DNA of 64,000 nucleotides, from the NCBI GenBank assembly GCA_024398755.1, contig JAKSIQ010000001.1, forward strand, positions 62,001 through 126,000. Reading direction: 5' to 3'. Within the stretch, counting starts at the first letter, position 1; each line of letters begins with the position of its first letter. Below the pieces are notes generated by a model. That model was given only the letters and a program-made list of their open reading frames with translations. It searched no databases and had not been told where the DNA came from. Below are positions 46,107 through 54,805 of the stretch, piece after piece. The translations under genes and the position numbers were made by a program. Source of the DNA: Bacteroidaceae bacterium (GTDB lineage Bacteria; Bacteroidota; Bacteroidia; Bacteroidales; Bacteroidaceae).

Positions 46107-46112
46107 TTTCTA

Positions 46113-46553
46113 TTAATTTTTTTGATTTATTCTTATCAATTTTTCCAGGTAACGGATTTGGTCCGCAAAGTAAACGCTTTTATTCGGAAAATTCAAATAA
46201 AGGGACTTAATTATTTCCAATGCGCGATCATACCTGTGCTGTTTCAGGAAAATGCGTGCCAGCGTTTCCGAATATGAAGCATGCCCGGCATCAGCATCAG
46301 GAGCACATCCGTCACCGGCATTCCGTACAGACATACCGTTTCCGGCAAACGATTCCAGCAGTTCATCCGTTCTGGAACGAATCTCTCCATCCGCCCCGGT
46401 TTCCTGCATATCAGGCATGGCATCAGCACACTGTGCAAGGTAATCACCCGCTACAGGCAAATCAAGTTCGTCGCTGTTACCTCCCGGAGCTGGCTGTTTT
46501 TCAAGAAACGAGTCCAGTATTTCCAGAAGACGGTCATCCTTATCCGCACCCAT
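46113..46553 (-). CDS. Small TPR-like protein of unknown function
   Basis: The start is ATG 46553, overlapping the lptE stop by one base (TGATG); product 146 residues. The N-terminal two-thirds are acidic and low in order. The C-terminus has one tetratricopeptide-like helix pair (SYSETLARIFLKQHRYDRALEIIKSLYLNFP). It is found between lptE and secG in Bacteroidales as I recall. A role in envelope assembly is a guess from position. Confidence 0.75.
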   Translation of the reverse strand: MGADKDDRLLEILDSFLEKQPAPGGNSDELDLPVAGDYLAQCADAMPDMQETGADGEIRSRTDELLESFAGNGMSVRNAGDGCAPDADAGHASYSETLARIFLKQHRYDRALEIIKSLYLNFPNKSVYFADQIRYLEKLIRINQKN

Positions 46554-47071
46554 CACCACTTTGCTACAGTTTCGTTGAATATCTGATCCACAATATCATC
46601 AATCATTTGCTGCACGAGCTCCTCCTGTACAGCCGACAACTGCTGCGATGAATCGTAATCGCGTGTTGACGAGAACGATTTTTCAAAGTCATCATCGTGG
46701 TTCTTGCTGTTCGTATACTTGACCTTTACCGACATTTTCAACTGCACCATAGACGAGTAGCCGTCGGCCGATATGGACTTGTTGGTCTGGTCATACGAAG
46801 TGATTTCTCCCGACAATGCCAGATCTCCGTCTTTTTTTACCTGTTTCAGTTTTGTCTGCCGGTTATATACATCGCTCAGCGTATTGTTGAACATGGAAGC
46901 CATCGGGCTCCACTGGTACGAGGCTCTGTTTGCAAAAGCATCAATGGAAATGGTCTTTATGACATTGTAGTCTATGTACGTGCCGTTAAGTTTGTACGAT
47001 ACAACACATCCCGACAACAGCATGGCACAGGCCACGACGGCATACATGAAACGGAAATGGATTTTCTTCAT
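46553..47071 (-). CDS. lptE: LptE-like LPS-assembly lipoprotein
   Basis: The start is ATG 47071, sharing one base with the stop of the regulator gene; 172 residues. The lipobox is LSGC, and the body (YKLNGTYIDYNVIKTISIDAFANRA) resembles the LptE family of Bacteroidetes. LptE plugs the LptD barrel that places LPS in the outer membrane. Assignment rests on the family look and the known neighbour order regulator-LptE-TPR-SecG. Confidence 0.82.
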   Translation of the reverse strand: MKKIHFRFMYAVVACAMLLSGCVVSYKLNGTYIDYNVIKTISIDAFANRASYQWSPMASMFNNTLSDVYNRQTKLKQVKKDGDLALSGEITSYDQTNKSISADGYSSMVQLKMSVKVKYTNSKNHDDDFEKSFSSTRDYDSSQQLSAVQEELVQQMIDDIVDQIFNETVAKW

Positions 47072-48291
47072 CACTCCAGATTATACTCCTTGATTTTCCT
47101 GTATAATGTCCTCTCGGATATATTAAGGTCCTGCGCAGCACCACGGCGCTTGCCTGAATGCTTGGCCAGAGCCCTTCTTATCATATCCTTCTCAACCTCA
47201 TCAAGCGACAGTGTCTCTTCAACATACACCTCTGTATCCTGGATGTCATCATCCGACTTCACATCCGGCTTGCGGATTGGAATATTCTGGACCGATGCCA
47301 CATTTTCGGGCTGAGACGATGGATATATGGACACAGGCTGCTGGACAACAGGCTGACTCTGAGACATGCTGTTCACTTGCGCCTTCAAATCTGTAATGTC
47401 GCGCCGAAGGTCAAAAAGGACTTTGTACAATATTTCCCTTTCGTTCTCGAAACTGTTTTCCGTCTTGGGCTGTCGTGCCAGAGCAGGCAGAGTCTGAGAC
47501 ATACGGTCCGGCAAATAGAATTGGAGCATTTCAGCAGTTATCACCCTTTGCTGCGCCATTATGGAAATCTGTTCGGTCACATTCTTCAGCTGACGTATGT
47601 TGCCCGGCCAGTGATAGGTCATAAGCATCTGACGTGCATCGTCAGTCAGCTGTATGGCCGGCATACGGTATTTCTCAGCACAATCGGCAGCAAACTTTCT
47701 GAGCAGAAGAGGAATATCCTGACCGCGTTCCCTGAGTGGCGGAACTTTGATTGGTATTGTGCTCAAACGGTAGAACAGGTCCTCGCGGAATCTGTGCGAC
47801 TCAATGGCCTGAGCCAGATCCACATTGGTGGCGGCAACAATCCTGACATTAGTTTTTTCAACAGTTGACGAGCCCACCCTTATGAATTCGCCCGATTCCA
47901 ATACACGCAGCAGACGTGCCTGGGTTGACAGCGGAAGTTCCGCCACCTCATCAAGGAAAATGGTTCCGCCATTGGCTTCGGCAAAATATCCGTCACGGTC
48001 ATTGATGGCATTTGTAAAAGCGCCCTTCACATGACCGAAAAGTTCCGAATCAATTGTTCCTTCAGGGATTGCCCCACAGTTTACGGCAAGAAATTTCTTT
48101 GTCTTGCGCAGACTGTTCTCATGAATAATGCGCGGGAACACATCCTTACCCGAACCGCTTTCTCCGGTAATTAGCACTGCAAGGTCGGTCGGAGCCACCT
48201 GCATGGCTACATCTATAGCTCTGTTCAGCGCCGCGTCATTTCCGACAATGCGAAAACGCTGTTTCATTCTCTGTACCTCTTCAACATTCAT
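47071..48291 (-). CDS. Sigma-54-type AAA+ transcription activator without receiver domain
   Basis: The 406-residue protein has an AAA+ domain directly from the N-terminus: Walker A GESGSGKD, FLDEV Walker B, the arginine region RFREDLFYRLSTIPI and WPGNIRQLKN. A Gln/Ser/Pro-rich linker (about 285-350) is followed by a Fis-type helix-turn-helix (SGKRRGAAQDLNISERTLYRKI). No receiver or sensor domain is present. The sigma-54 contact loop GAFTGA reads GAFTNA, an unusual change. It is first in the lptE-TPR-secG run with its own promoter, and homologues occupy the same place in Bacteroides. Confidence 0.93.
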   Translation of the reverse strand: MNVEEVQRMKQRFRIVGNDAALNRAIDVAMQVAPTDLAVLITGESGSGKDVFPRIIHENSLRKTKKFLAVNCGAIPEGTIDSELFGHVKGAFTNAINDRDGYFAEANGGTIFLDEVAELPLSTQARLLRVLESGEFIRVGSSTVEKTNVRIVAATNVDLAQAIESHRFREDLFYRLSTIPIKVPPLRERGQDIPLLLRKFAADCAEKYRMPAIQLTDDARQMLMTYHWPGNIRQLKNVTEQISIMAQQRVITAEMLQFYLPDRMSQTLPALARQPKTENSFENEREILYKVLFDLRRDITDLKAQVNSMSQSQPVVQQPVSIYPSSQPENVASVQNIPIRKPDVKSDDDIQDTEVYVEETLSLDEVEKDMIRRALAKHSGKRRGAAQDLNISERTLYRKIKEYNLE

Positions 48292-48317
48292 GAGTCCTCT
48301 CCTCTACTGATAACTGA

Positions 48318-48349
48318 CAAAAGTACATAAAACTTACGAATATCGGCAA
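48318..48349 (-). promoter_or_regulatory. Promoter of the regulator-lptE-TPR-secG operon
   Basis: On the minus strand TACTTTTG (48325-48318) matches TAnnTTTG; TTG (48349-48347) lies 21 bp upstream. The leader to the ATG at 48291 is about 20 bases. Confidence 0.55.
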
Positions 48350-48370
48350 TTTTGGCAGAAATTTCACTTG

Positions 48371-48400
48371 AAAAACAATTCACTGCAGCATCGGGGCTGC
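48371..48400 (-). terminator. Weak terminator-like hairpin after the HAD gene
   Basis: GCAGC (48385-48389) and GCTGC (48396-48400) form a short stem. On the minus strand TTGTTTTT follows after a few bases. It stands between the HAD gene and the next promoter, which makes the role plausible. Confidence 0.35.
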
Positions 48401-48403
48401 GCC

Positions 48404-49099
48404 TTACACAACAGCAGGCAATCCGGCTAGAGACCTGATTGCAACATCGGCAGCAAAGCGTTCAGTCTCTATTCCGGGAGCGAATGGCATGCCGCAATCA
48501 AGCAGGCATGTACGACAGCCTATGGAATGAGCCGGAGCAACATCGTTCTTCATGCTGTCTCCCACCATCATTACATGCGAAGGCTCCATATCCAACAGTT
48601 CACAGCCCATGCGCATGATACGTTCATCAGGCTTACGCACTCCAACGCGTGCCGACTCGACAACACCTTTGAACAAGGTTCCGATACCAAGTTCGTCAAG
48701 AACGCAGTCCATATTTCCGTAAAAATTGGTTACAAGCACCACAGGCATCATGTCCGACAGTTTCCGCAATACAGGAGCCGACACCTGTGACACATTACGT
48801 CTGACCAACGACATGCAATACCAATGAACGTCATTGCGGTTTGGAACTGTAACCCCGTTTTGCGCCAGAAAACCGGTCTGCAATTCTATTTTCGTTTCAA
48901 TGGTACGGTCCATTGTGAAAGACGGACCGACAAGGGGTTCCTTCTCCAGCAGGCGTTCCGTATTGACATATGCCATACGCAACAGTTCCTCCGGAATGCG
49001 GTTCCCGTTCATGGAATATGCCTGTCGGAAGACATGGAACCAGTGCATGCCGTCAGTGTCTATGGTTCCTCCAAAATCCATAAGCAGTCCTCTCGTCAT
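48404..49099 (-). CDS. HAD-superfamily phosphatase
   Basis: The start is ATG 49099, with ATGA overlap to the preceding membrane-protein gene; 231 residues. Motif I is LLMDFGGTID: the nucleophile D8 is kept but the second Asp of DxD is Gly, as in a DxGGT subgroup of HAD proteins. Motif II is VLVTNFYG, the Lys is in GVRKPDE and motif III is MMVGDSMKNDV. It is last in the five-gene lipid-like cluster and may dephosphorylate a pathway intermediate. Confidence 0.88.
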   Translation of the reverse strand: MTRGLLMDFGGTIDTDGMHWFHVFRQAYSMNGNRIPEELLRMAYVNTERLLEKEPLVGPSFTMDRTIETKIELQTGFLAQNGVTVPNRNDVHWYCMSLVRRNVSQVSAPVLRKLSDMMPVVLVTNFYGNMDCVLDELGIGTLFKGVVESARVGVRKPDERIMRMGCELLDMEPSHVMMVGDSMKNDVAPAHSIGCRTCLLDCGMPFAPGIETERFAADVAIRSLAGLPAVV

Positions 49100-50115
49100 G
49101 TTTTTCCGCATCTGATTGACAATTTCATGAGCAATATTCCTATCACCGTCCAGACAAGTTCCCTGAGTCTTGAGACAAGGGCCGCATAGACACCGAATGC
49201 TCCAGGTATCTGAAGCCCCCCCGCCGCAATGGCCAGCCCGCCTTCATGACCGCCAAGCTGCATAGGTGAAAAGAAGAGCAGATTGCTGAAAAGCGAAGCG
49301 AATGCCAGTACAAGCAGACCGTCAAAGCAGGTAAATCCGGGTACGAGCAGACTTATCAGCAACCAGTATTCCGCACTTGAAAAAACCCTTGCCAGATATT
49401 CCAGCAGTAAGGCGCCCCAGAATGGAGCACGACGTTTGGCATGAAGGCTGGCAATCTGTTCATCGACAGCCTCCAACTGTTCCAGATGCGTTTTTCTGAA
49501 GGCCGCCGCCCACCGCCTGACCAGAGGCATGCGGCACAGAAGGCCAAAAACTTTTACGACAAAGCCTTTTCGGAATCCGAGCGAAAAAAGATAAAGCACC
49601 CAAATGAAGACAAGAGCCATTGCGGACAGCATAATAATCATGCCACGCCCAAGGGGATATTTTCCGGAATCGGACAGGAAATGCAGCATCATATACAATA
49701 TCACACCGGTGCTCCACAGACAGAAATGTGAACATATATGCATCATCGCATACAGTATCGTACCCGACGCGGCTTTTTTTCTGTCCATATATCCGCTCAG
49801 TTCCATTATTCTGTAAGGTTCTCCGCCCATCAGCCCCAACGGCGTAACATAATTCAAAGCATAGCCGGAAACGGTAAGCTGAAAAATCCTGCCGAAACTG
49901 ACCTTTTGGCAATCAGCATTCTTCAGAATCAGCCCGAAAGAGCATGCGTTCATCAGATACACTATGCCCCACAACAGCAGAACCAGCGGAAACAGCAATC
50001 CCGCCTGTACAAGCACGCTGCACACCTGCGGCCAGTCGGACTTCATAGTCAGCAGCATTACAATTACCGCCGCAAGTCCAAAGACAAAGAAAAGGTTCCT
50101 CCAGCGTTTCTTCAT
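49096..50115 (-). CDS. Lysylphosphatidylglycerol-synthase-type membrane protein (UPF0104, possible lipid flippase)
   Basis: From ATG 50115 (ATGA overlap) the protein is 339 residues with about eight membrane helices. The family signature is TPLGLMGGEPYRIMEL, with a later SPMQLGGHEGGLA. It corresponds to the MprF/LPG synthase membrane domain alone, without the aminoacyl-transfer domain. Such proteins are thought to flip lipids or lipid-linked products. Lying next to a CDP-alcohol phosphatidyltransferase gene, it probably moves the lipid made by this cluster across the inner membrane. Confidence 0.87.
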   Translation of the reverse strand: MKKRWRNLFFVFGLAAVIVMLLTMKSDWPQVCSVLVQAGLLFPLVLLLWGIVYLMNACSFGLILKNADCQKVSFGRIFQLTVSGYALNYVTPLGLMGGEPYRIMELSGYMDRKKAASGTILYAMMHICSHFCLWSTGVILYMMLHFLSDSGKYPLGRGMIIMLSAMALVFIWVLYLFSLGFRKGFVVKVFGLLCRMPLVRRWAAAFRKTHLEQLEAVDEQIASLHAKRRAPFWGALLLEYLARVFSSAEYWLLISLLVPGFTCFDGLLVLAFASLFSNLLFFSPMQLGGHEGGLAIAAGGLQIPGAFGVYAALVSRLRELVWTVIGILLMKLSIRCGKT

Positions 50116-51038
50116 ATGACACACATCATTTCACGGCATGTCTGTTCATGAGAACGTCTCATCCGGACAAATATGAACTGCATGACGGTCATTTCAAAAA
50201 CAAAATACAGCAGAGGCATTCCCGCCAGCAGAGAAATGTAGAGCGCTATTGCCCTTGTATTGAATGTGAGCACGTTTGTCCACTTGAGCAGATGGTATGT
50301 CCTGCGGCAGAAACCCTGCCCTATCTCTATCGGCACAGTATCACCATACTTTTCCATAATGGTCCGATGTATGGTTTGGAAGCACGGAGTCATGTTTTCC
50401 TGAATACGAGTATAGCTCCTGTAGAAGAACAGCATGGTCTTCCACAACCAGTCCCTGCGCCATGTCAACGTCTTCCATTCTCTGTCAAGTTCACCGCTTT
50501 CGGTCAGTTCGGAACCGTCGCCATGATATTTCAGATATATGTTCCTGTAGTAATCGGCAAGTGCTGCCTGACGTGCATGACACAACACGCCGCTTGCCAC
50601 GGCCACAAGGAACAGCTGCCAGAAACGCCATACCCTGCCATCTGCAAACGGGATATGAGAGCCCGTCAGCCTGAAGCAGATGCACAGATATATTGAGATG
50701 AACCACAAATCGCCGGAAGCCCCATCCAGAATACGCCCGATAACCGTTTTCTGTCCTGTCATGCGTGCCAACTGTCCATCGGTACTGTCCAACAGATTGG
50801 CTGTAACAAGCAGTATAATTCCCAAAAACGTTCTACCAATACCATCATCCAGCCAGCACAGGCCTGCGCCCACGCCTAGGACTATTGACAGAAGTGTAAC
50901 CATATTAGGATGCACCCCAAGTCTTTCAAAAAACAGAGCAAGCATATAACCCACCCGGCGTGTAAAGACCACGTCAAGCCATTCCTCGGTATCTTTCGAT
51001 TTCAGTGTTGCCTGAATTCTGTCGTCATTCTTACCCAT
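50112..51038 (-). CDS. CDP-alcohol phosphatidyltransferase family membrane enzyme
   Basis: The start is ATG 51038 (MGKNDDRIQATLKSKDTEEW), overlapping the ATP-grasp stop by 8 bases; 308 residues. The catalytic motif is D84-x2-D87-G-x2-AR-x8-G-x3-D105-x4-D110; the last gap is four residues instead of the usual three. Several membrane helices surround it, and a soluble loop of about 100 residues follows. The family transfers a phospho-alcohol from CDP-alcohol to a hydroxyl acceptor. The adjacent nucleotidyltransferase could supply the CDP-activated head group. Confidence 0.88.
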   Translation of the reverse strand: MGKNDDRIQATLKSKDTEEWLDVVFTRRVGYMLALFFERLGVHPNMVTLLSIVLGVGAGLCWLDDGIGRTFLGIILLVTANLLDSTDGQLARMTGQKTVIGRILDGASGDLWFISIYLCICFRLTGSHIPFADGRVWRFWQLFLVAVASGVLCHARQAALADYYRNIYLKYHGDGSELTESGELDREWKTLTWRRDWLWKTMLFFYRSYTRIQENMTPCFQTIHRTIMEKYGDTVPIEIGQGFCRRTYHLLKWTNVLTFNTRAIALYISLLAGMPLLYFVFEMTVMQFIFVRMRRSHEQTCREMMCVI

Positions 51039-51819
51039 TGGTTCCAGTTTTTGTATATTCCAGAGCAAGCCGCGCAATGGCAAGAGCCGCGATATCACGG
51101 CAACAGCCGAAACTTGGCCAGTCATTCACATCAACCAGTGTAACGCTGCCGTCGGCGCCGACCACAGCATCGCCACCATATATATCAAGCCCAAGACATT
51201 CTGCCGCACGTTCCGCCTTTTCATTCAGCAATTCAAGACTTACATCTCCACCAGCAATTCCAACTGTTCCAAAATGGTTTACAGAATAAAATTTGACAGT
51301 CCTGCCGTTGACATGCCTTTGCAACACACACTCTCTGATACCACGGGCAGCAAACCTGCGCATTACAGCTGCACATTCAAAGGCATCGTGAGCCATACAT
51401 ACGTCACCCGTTTCAATTGAAGCCTGACTGTCCGCTCTCTTTATCCAGCATGGCCAGTGGCGCCATGCATCCGGAACGGATTCCATGCATTGGCATACCA
51501 TACTGTCAGGCATGACGCCAAGCCCGGAAAGCCTTTCCGTCAGAATGCCTCTCATACAGTTTCTGACCGATGTCACGGAATTCAGGACCGGCACCCCGGC
51601 AGTCTCCAGTACAGAAAGAGCTTTTGCGCTTCTTGCCATGTGCAGTACCAGCCCAATACCGTCAAAGACATGCTCTGACAACAGGCCTGACTCATCGGTC
51701 ACCGTAACGGAATTGCCGTTTTCTTCAAGCAGGCGTGCCACTGCATCCAGTATCATCGCATCAGCCCCAATCTTTGACAGCGAGAACACGGGACTACGCC
51801 TTACAAGGAGAATTTTCAT
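51031..51819 (-). CDS. ATP-grasp (RimK-like) ligase
   Basis: The 262-residue protein has an ATP-grasp layout: a pre-ATP-grasp N-terminal part (MKILLVRRSPVFSLSKIGAD), the lysine region WPCWIKRADSQASIE, QRHVNGRTVKFYSVN, and the C-terminal metal site DAVVGADGSVTLVDVNDWPSF (D and N of VDVND). Enzymes of this type join a carboxylate to an amine or similar group using ATP. It overlaps both neighbours by a few bases, which ties it to the lipid-like pathway. The substrate is unknown; an amino-acid-modified head group would fit. Confidence 0.82.
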   Translation of the reverse strand: MKILLVRRSPVFSLSKIGADAMILDAVARLLEENGNSVTVTDESGLLSEHVFDGIGLVLHMARSAKALSVLETAGVPVLNSVTSVRNCMRGILTERLSGLGVMPDSMVCQCMESVPDAWRHWPCWIKRADSQASIETGDVCMAHDAFECAAVMRRFAARGIRECVLQRHVNGRTVKFYSVNHFGTVGIAGGDVSLELLNEKAERAAECLGLDIYGGDAVVGADGSVTLVDVNDWPSFGCCRDIAALAIARLALEYTKTGTNG

Positions 51820-52514
51820 ATTCCGGAATTTATCAGACAGCGTGCCTTTTCAATGTCACCGGTATGATCGACATCAATGACTCTCCCCATATCATAAGCA
51901 TCCAGTTTCATGCCATATTCAAGCATGCGCCGTTGGAAATGGCGCATACGCCTTTCACCGTCACCGACGGCACTGGCAAGAATGTCAAGTGCCTCCGGCG
52001 GCAGGCAATAGACGCCGGCAGAAACGTAGCGGCAGCTTTCCCGACTGTCCAGAAAAGCATGGATATGCATTTGGGAATCAACATCAACATACAGTGGTTT
52101 TTCATCGTCAACGAGCGGAGTTACGCCCATCACACCATCGGCATAGCCTGTTCTCATCTGTTTCAGGAGTCCGGCAAGGCTCTTTTTGCCGAAAACCGTA
52201 TCCACAGTGGTGGCGCAGAATTGTTCCCCTTCAATAAACGGAGCCAGTTCAAGCAGACTGTGCATCGGACTTGGAGTGGATTTCACAACCAGATCAAGCG
52301 GCAGACATTTCCTCAGATTCCTCATAAACCGCACGGTTTCACTTTGCAGCGGATTGACGATAACAGATACCCTTTCGGCTCCGCATGCCATGAAAAGGCG
52401 AATCAGCCTTTCAATCATTGGCACACCATCCAGACTGACCAGAGGCTTGGGAAGTTCTGAACCTTCAGCGGCTAGCCGACTGCCGTCGCCGGCGGCAATA
52501 ATTGCGAAACGCAT
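51816..52514 (-). CDS. Nucleotidyltransferase (NTP transferase, sugar- or polyol-phosphate type)
   Basis: The 232-residue protein starts FAIIAAGDGSRL with ELPKPLVSLDGVPMIERLI, the canonical NTP-binding loop and PKP motif. TTVDTVFG stands in the place of the metal-binding Asp (VD). The family makes NDP-activated sugars or polyols such as CDP-inositol. It is first of the five coupled genes (ATGA overlap with the ATP-grasp gene), 28 bp after pdxA. The likely product is the activated alcohol for the phosphatidyltransferase. Confidence 0.88.
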   Translation of the reverse strand: MRFAIIAAGDGSRLAAEGSELPKPLVSLDGVPMIERLIRLFMACGAERVSVIVNPLQSETVRFMRNLRKCLPLDLVVKSTPSPMHSLLELAPFIEGEQFCATTVDTVFGKKSLAGLLKQMRTGYADGVMGVTPLVDDEKPLYVDVDSQMHIHAFLDSRESCRYVSAGVYCLPPEALDILASAVGDGERRMRHFQRRMLEYGMKLDAYDMGRVIDVDHTGDIEKARCLINSGI

Positions 52515-52542
52515 GCCTCTATTCCGCTTTCACAAAGTCCGA

Positions 52543-53631
52543 TCAGTCCTTTTGAGAGTCGAAACGCAGTTTGTCACTGTCGTCACGACGGTCAAAATAC
52601 AACTTCTTCAGAGGATTGTCATGAATAGTCTTCTCATTGCGGCGGCATCGTTCAATGTCTATGGCTGCAAAAATGGCCTGGCGCATTGAATCCTCGTTGG
52701 CTACTCCTTTTCCCGCTATGTCGTATGCTGTACCATGGTCGGGCGATGTGCGAACAACCGGCAGACCTGCCGTGAAGTTCACGCCGCCATCCATGTCAAG
52801 GGCCTTCAACGGAATGAGTCCCTGATCATGATACATGGCCAGAATGGCATCGAACTTGCGATATTCTCCGCTGCCAAAGAATCCGTCGGCCGGGAACGGT
52901 CCGAAAGCCTGGACCTTTTCCTTTGCCATTTCTTCTATGGCAGGTCTGATTATTTCATTCTCCTCCTTACCAAGCAGGCCGCCATCGCCGGCATGAGGGT
53001 TAAGTCCCAACACCGCAATATGCGGTTTCTCAATACAGAAATCCTGTTTCAGAGTCTTGTGCAACACTGCAAGTCTTTCTTTTATAAGCTGTACCGACAA
53101 TTTTCCTGCAACTTCCGAAATAGGATCGTGAACCGTGGCAAGGGCGACACGCATAGAACTGTTCATGAGAATCATAAGCGCCTTCTGCCCATCGCCAAGA
53201 CGATCTTCCAGATACTCGGTGTGACCTGGAAAATGGAATGACTCGCTATGTATGCTGTTCTTGTTGATAGGCGCAGTGACTATCACATCAATCAGCCCTT
53301 CACGATACTCACTGACAGCACGTTCCAAGGCCTGGAACGCAGCCTTTCCACTTTCCTCACTTGGAACGCCGAATTCAATATGAACTTCATCCGGGTTACA
53401 GTCAACAATATTGAGTCTGTCCGGTTCGGCATCGCGGCCAGATGCCACGACATTGAACTGCGTCTGCAGATCAAACGCCTTGCGGTGATATGTTGCAATC
53501 TTAGGTGAACCATATAGCACGGGTGTACAGAACTCGTACATCATGGGATCATCAAAAGTCTTGAGTATTGTCTCGTATCCAATTCCGTTGACATCACCCT
53601 GTGTGATGCCCACTTTTATTCTTCCATCCAT
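52543..53631 (-). CDS. pdxA: 4-hydroxythreonine-4-phosphate dehydrogenase (PdxA family)
   Basis: The 362-residue protein has the PdxA pattern: GITQGDVNGIGYE at the start, TAPINKNSIHSESFHFPGHTEYL, LGLNPHAGDGGLLGKEE, MYHDQGLIPLKAL and RTSPDHGTAYDIAGKG with the metal-binding His residues. It oxidises 4-phosphohydroxythreonine in pyridoxal phosphate synthesis. It lies 7 bp after the DUF4837 gene in the rlmN unit. Confidence 0.95.
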   Translation of the reverse strand: MDGRIKVGITQGDVNGIGYETILKTFDDPMMYEFCTPVLYGSPKIATYHRKAFDLQTQFNVVASGRDAEPDRLNIVDCNPDEVHIEFGVPSEESGKAAFQALERAVSEYREGLIDVIVTAPINKNSIHSESFHFPGHTEYLEDRLGDGQKALMILMNSSMRVALATVHDPISEVAGKLSVQLIKERLAVLHKTLKQDFCIEKPHIAVLGLNPHAGDGGLLGKEENEIIRPAIEEMAKEKVQAFGPFPADGFFGSGEYRKFDAILAMYHDQGLIPLKALDMDGGVNFTAGLPVVRTSPDHGTAYDIAGKGVANEDSMRQAIFAAIDIERCRRNEKTIHDNPLKKLYFDRRDDSDKLRFDSQKD

Positions 53632-53638
53632 TGTCTTA

Positions 53639-54805
53639 TCAATCTTCCGGTTTAATGGTTATCTCGTCAAGGTCAAACTGGTTATTCTGAAGGTCAAGTT
53701 CATCAGGCAGCATCAGCGTATACAGTGCAGCCTCAAGGCGGCGCATCAGCTTCCTTTTTATTCCGTTTGGAGCATACACGAAGCCTTCAACCACTACCAC
53801 CTTTCCATTTTTCTCGTCAACCCTCGAAATGGAAACAAACGGACCGCCCATATCGTAGTTCCTGATATCCCAAAGACCACGCGCAAACTGGGCATACTGT
53901 CCATGGACCGTAGAATCATAAACGCGTACGAAAGGTCTGCTTGTCTGCATATACATGCCGTCCAACGGGCCTGGGATATTGGCCTTCATCACGCTGTCAC
54001 GCATTTTCAGGCAATATTCCTCTGTGAAAGTCTCAGGATCCGTATACGGGTATGAATATATCACGAAATTCATGTCGTTCTCGCCCTTGTCGGTACATGC
54101 CCAGTAGAAATCCTTACCGCTCTTGTATTTGCCAAGTTCGCACGGAACGGATACTTCGCAACCGAATTTCTTCATAACAGCCTTGCGGACATTCGGATTG
54201 CAGTTATCCCTGAGTTTTGCCGCCTCACGCTGAAGTTCAGCCCTGTTGAAGAAATCTATAATGGCATCATGATTGTCAATCACATAATTACAGAAACTGC
54301 GTGCATCAGGGGCCTGTATGGTCAGAATGAACTGTGGGACAGAATATACATCCTGCGAATATTTCATTCTGCATTTGGTATACCTCTCAGAGTCTATCTT
54401 GATTTCAATTATATTCCTGCAGTATTTCAAATCCTTGGAATAGGTGCTGGTAGTAACTCTTGAAATCTGAAACTGCGGTTCAGCCTGCGGCAGTCCGGGA
54501 ATTTCATCGACAAGAACAGTGTGCAATGAATCGTACGCGCCATTCTGATAATCCTCGGGGTCACCCACCACAAGAATCTCGTACGGAGAGCCCGTAGCGC
54601 CAGGAGTCATTATGGACTTTCTTTTTCTTGAGCTTTTCTTTTTGCCGGCCGATGCGCTCTTCTTTGCCTGCACGGCATTCACTGACACGGAATCAGCGGA
54701 ACCGGTTGCTTGTCCGCCGTTTACTTTGTTCTGTTTTTCCTGGCCGCAGGCAGCTATCACCAGAACGGCAAGCAGCATAGCCAGCTGTTTCAATAATTTA
54801 TTCAT
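53639..54805 (-). CDS. DUF4837 family lipoprotein
   Basis: The start is ATG 54805, four-base overlap with the rlmN stop; 388 residues. The lipobox is IAAC (C20). A Lys/Ser-rich segment (AKKSASAGKKKSSRKRKS) is followed by the DUF4837 body starting SPYEILVVGDPEDY. The function is not known to me. The rlmN-DUF4837-pdxA order is one I recall from other Bacteroidales. It is probably attached to the inner or outer membrane facing the periplasm. Confidence 0.82.
   Translation of the reverse strand: MNKLLKQLAMLLAVLVIAACGQEKQNKVNGGQATGSADSVSVNAVQAKKSASAGKKKSSRKRKSIMTPGATGSPYEILVVGDPEDYQNGAYDSLHTVLVDEIPGLPQAEPQFQISRVTTSTYSKDLKYCRNIIEIKIDSERYTKCRMKYSQDVYSVPQFILTIQAPDARSFCNYVIDNHDAIIDFFNRAELQREAAKLRDNCNPNVRKAVMKKFGCEVSVPCELGKYKSGKDFYWACTDKGENDMNFVIYSYPYTDPETFTEEYCLKMRDSVMKANIPGPLDGMYMQTSRPFVRVYDSTVHGQYAQFARGLWDIRNYDMGGPFVSISRVDEKNGKVVVVEGFVYAPNGIKRKLMRRLEAALYTLMLPDELDLQNNQFDLDEITIKPED

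Noticed and set aside
47158..47868. 236-codon plus-strand frame
   Set aside because: Antisense within the sigma-54-type regulator, which has intact AAA+ and HTH motifs.
54605..54665. Lys/Ser-codon-rich low-complexity stretch that looked like a frameshift remnant
   Set aside because: The DUF4837 frame is continuous through it; it is a basic linker after the lipobox.
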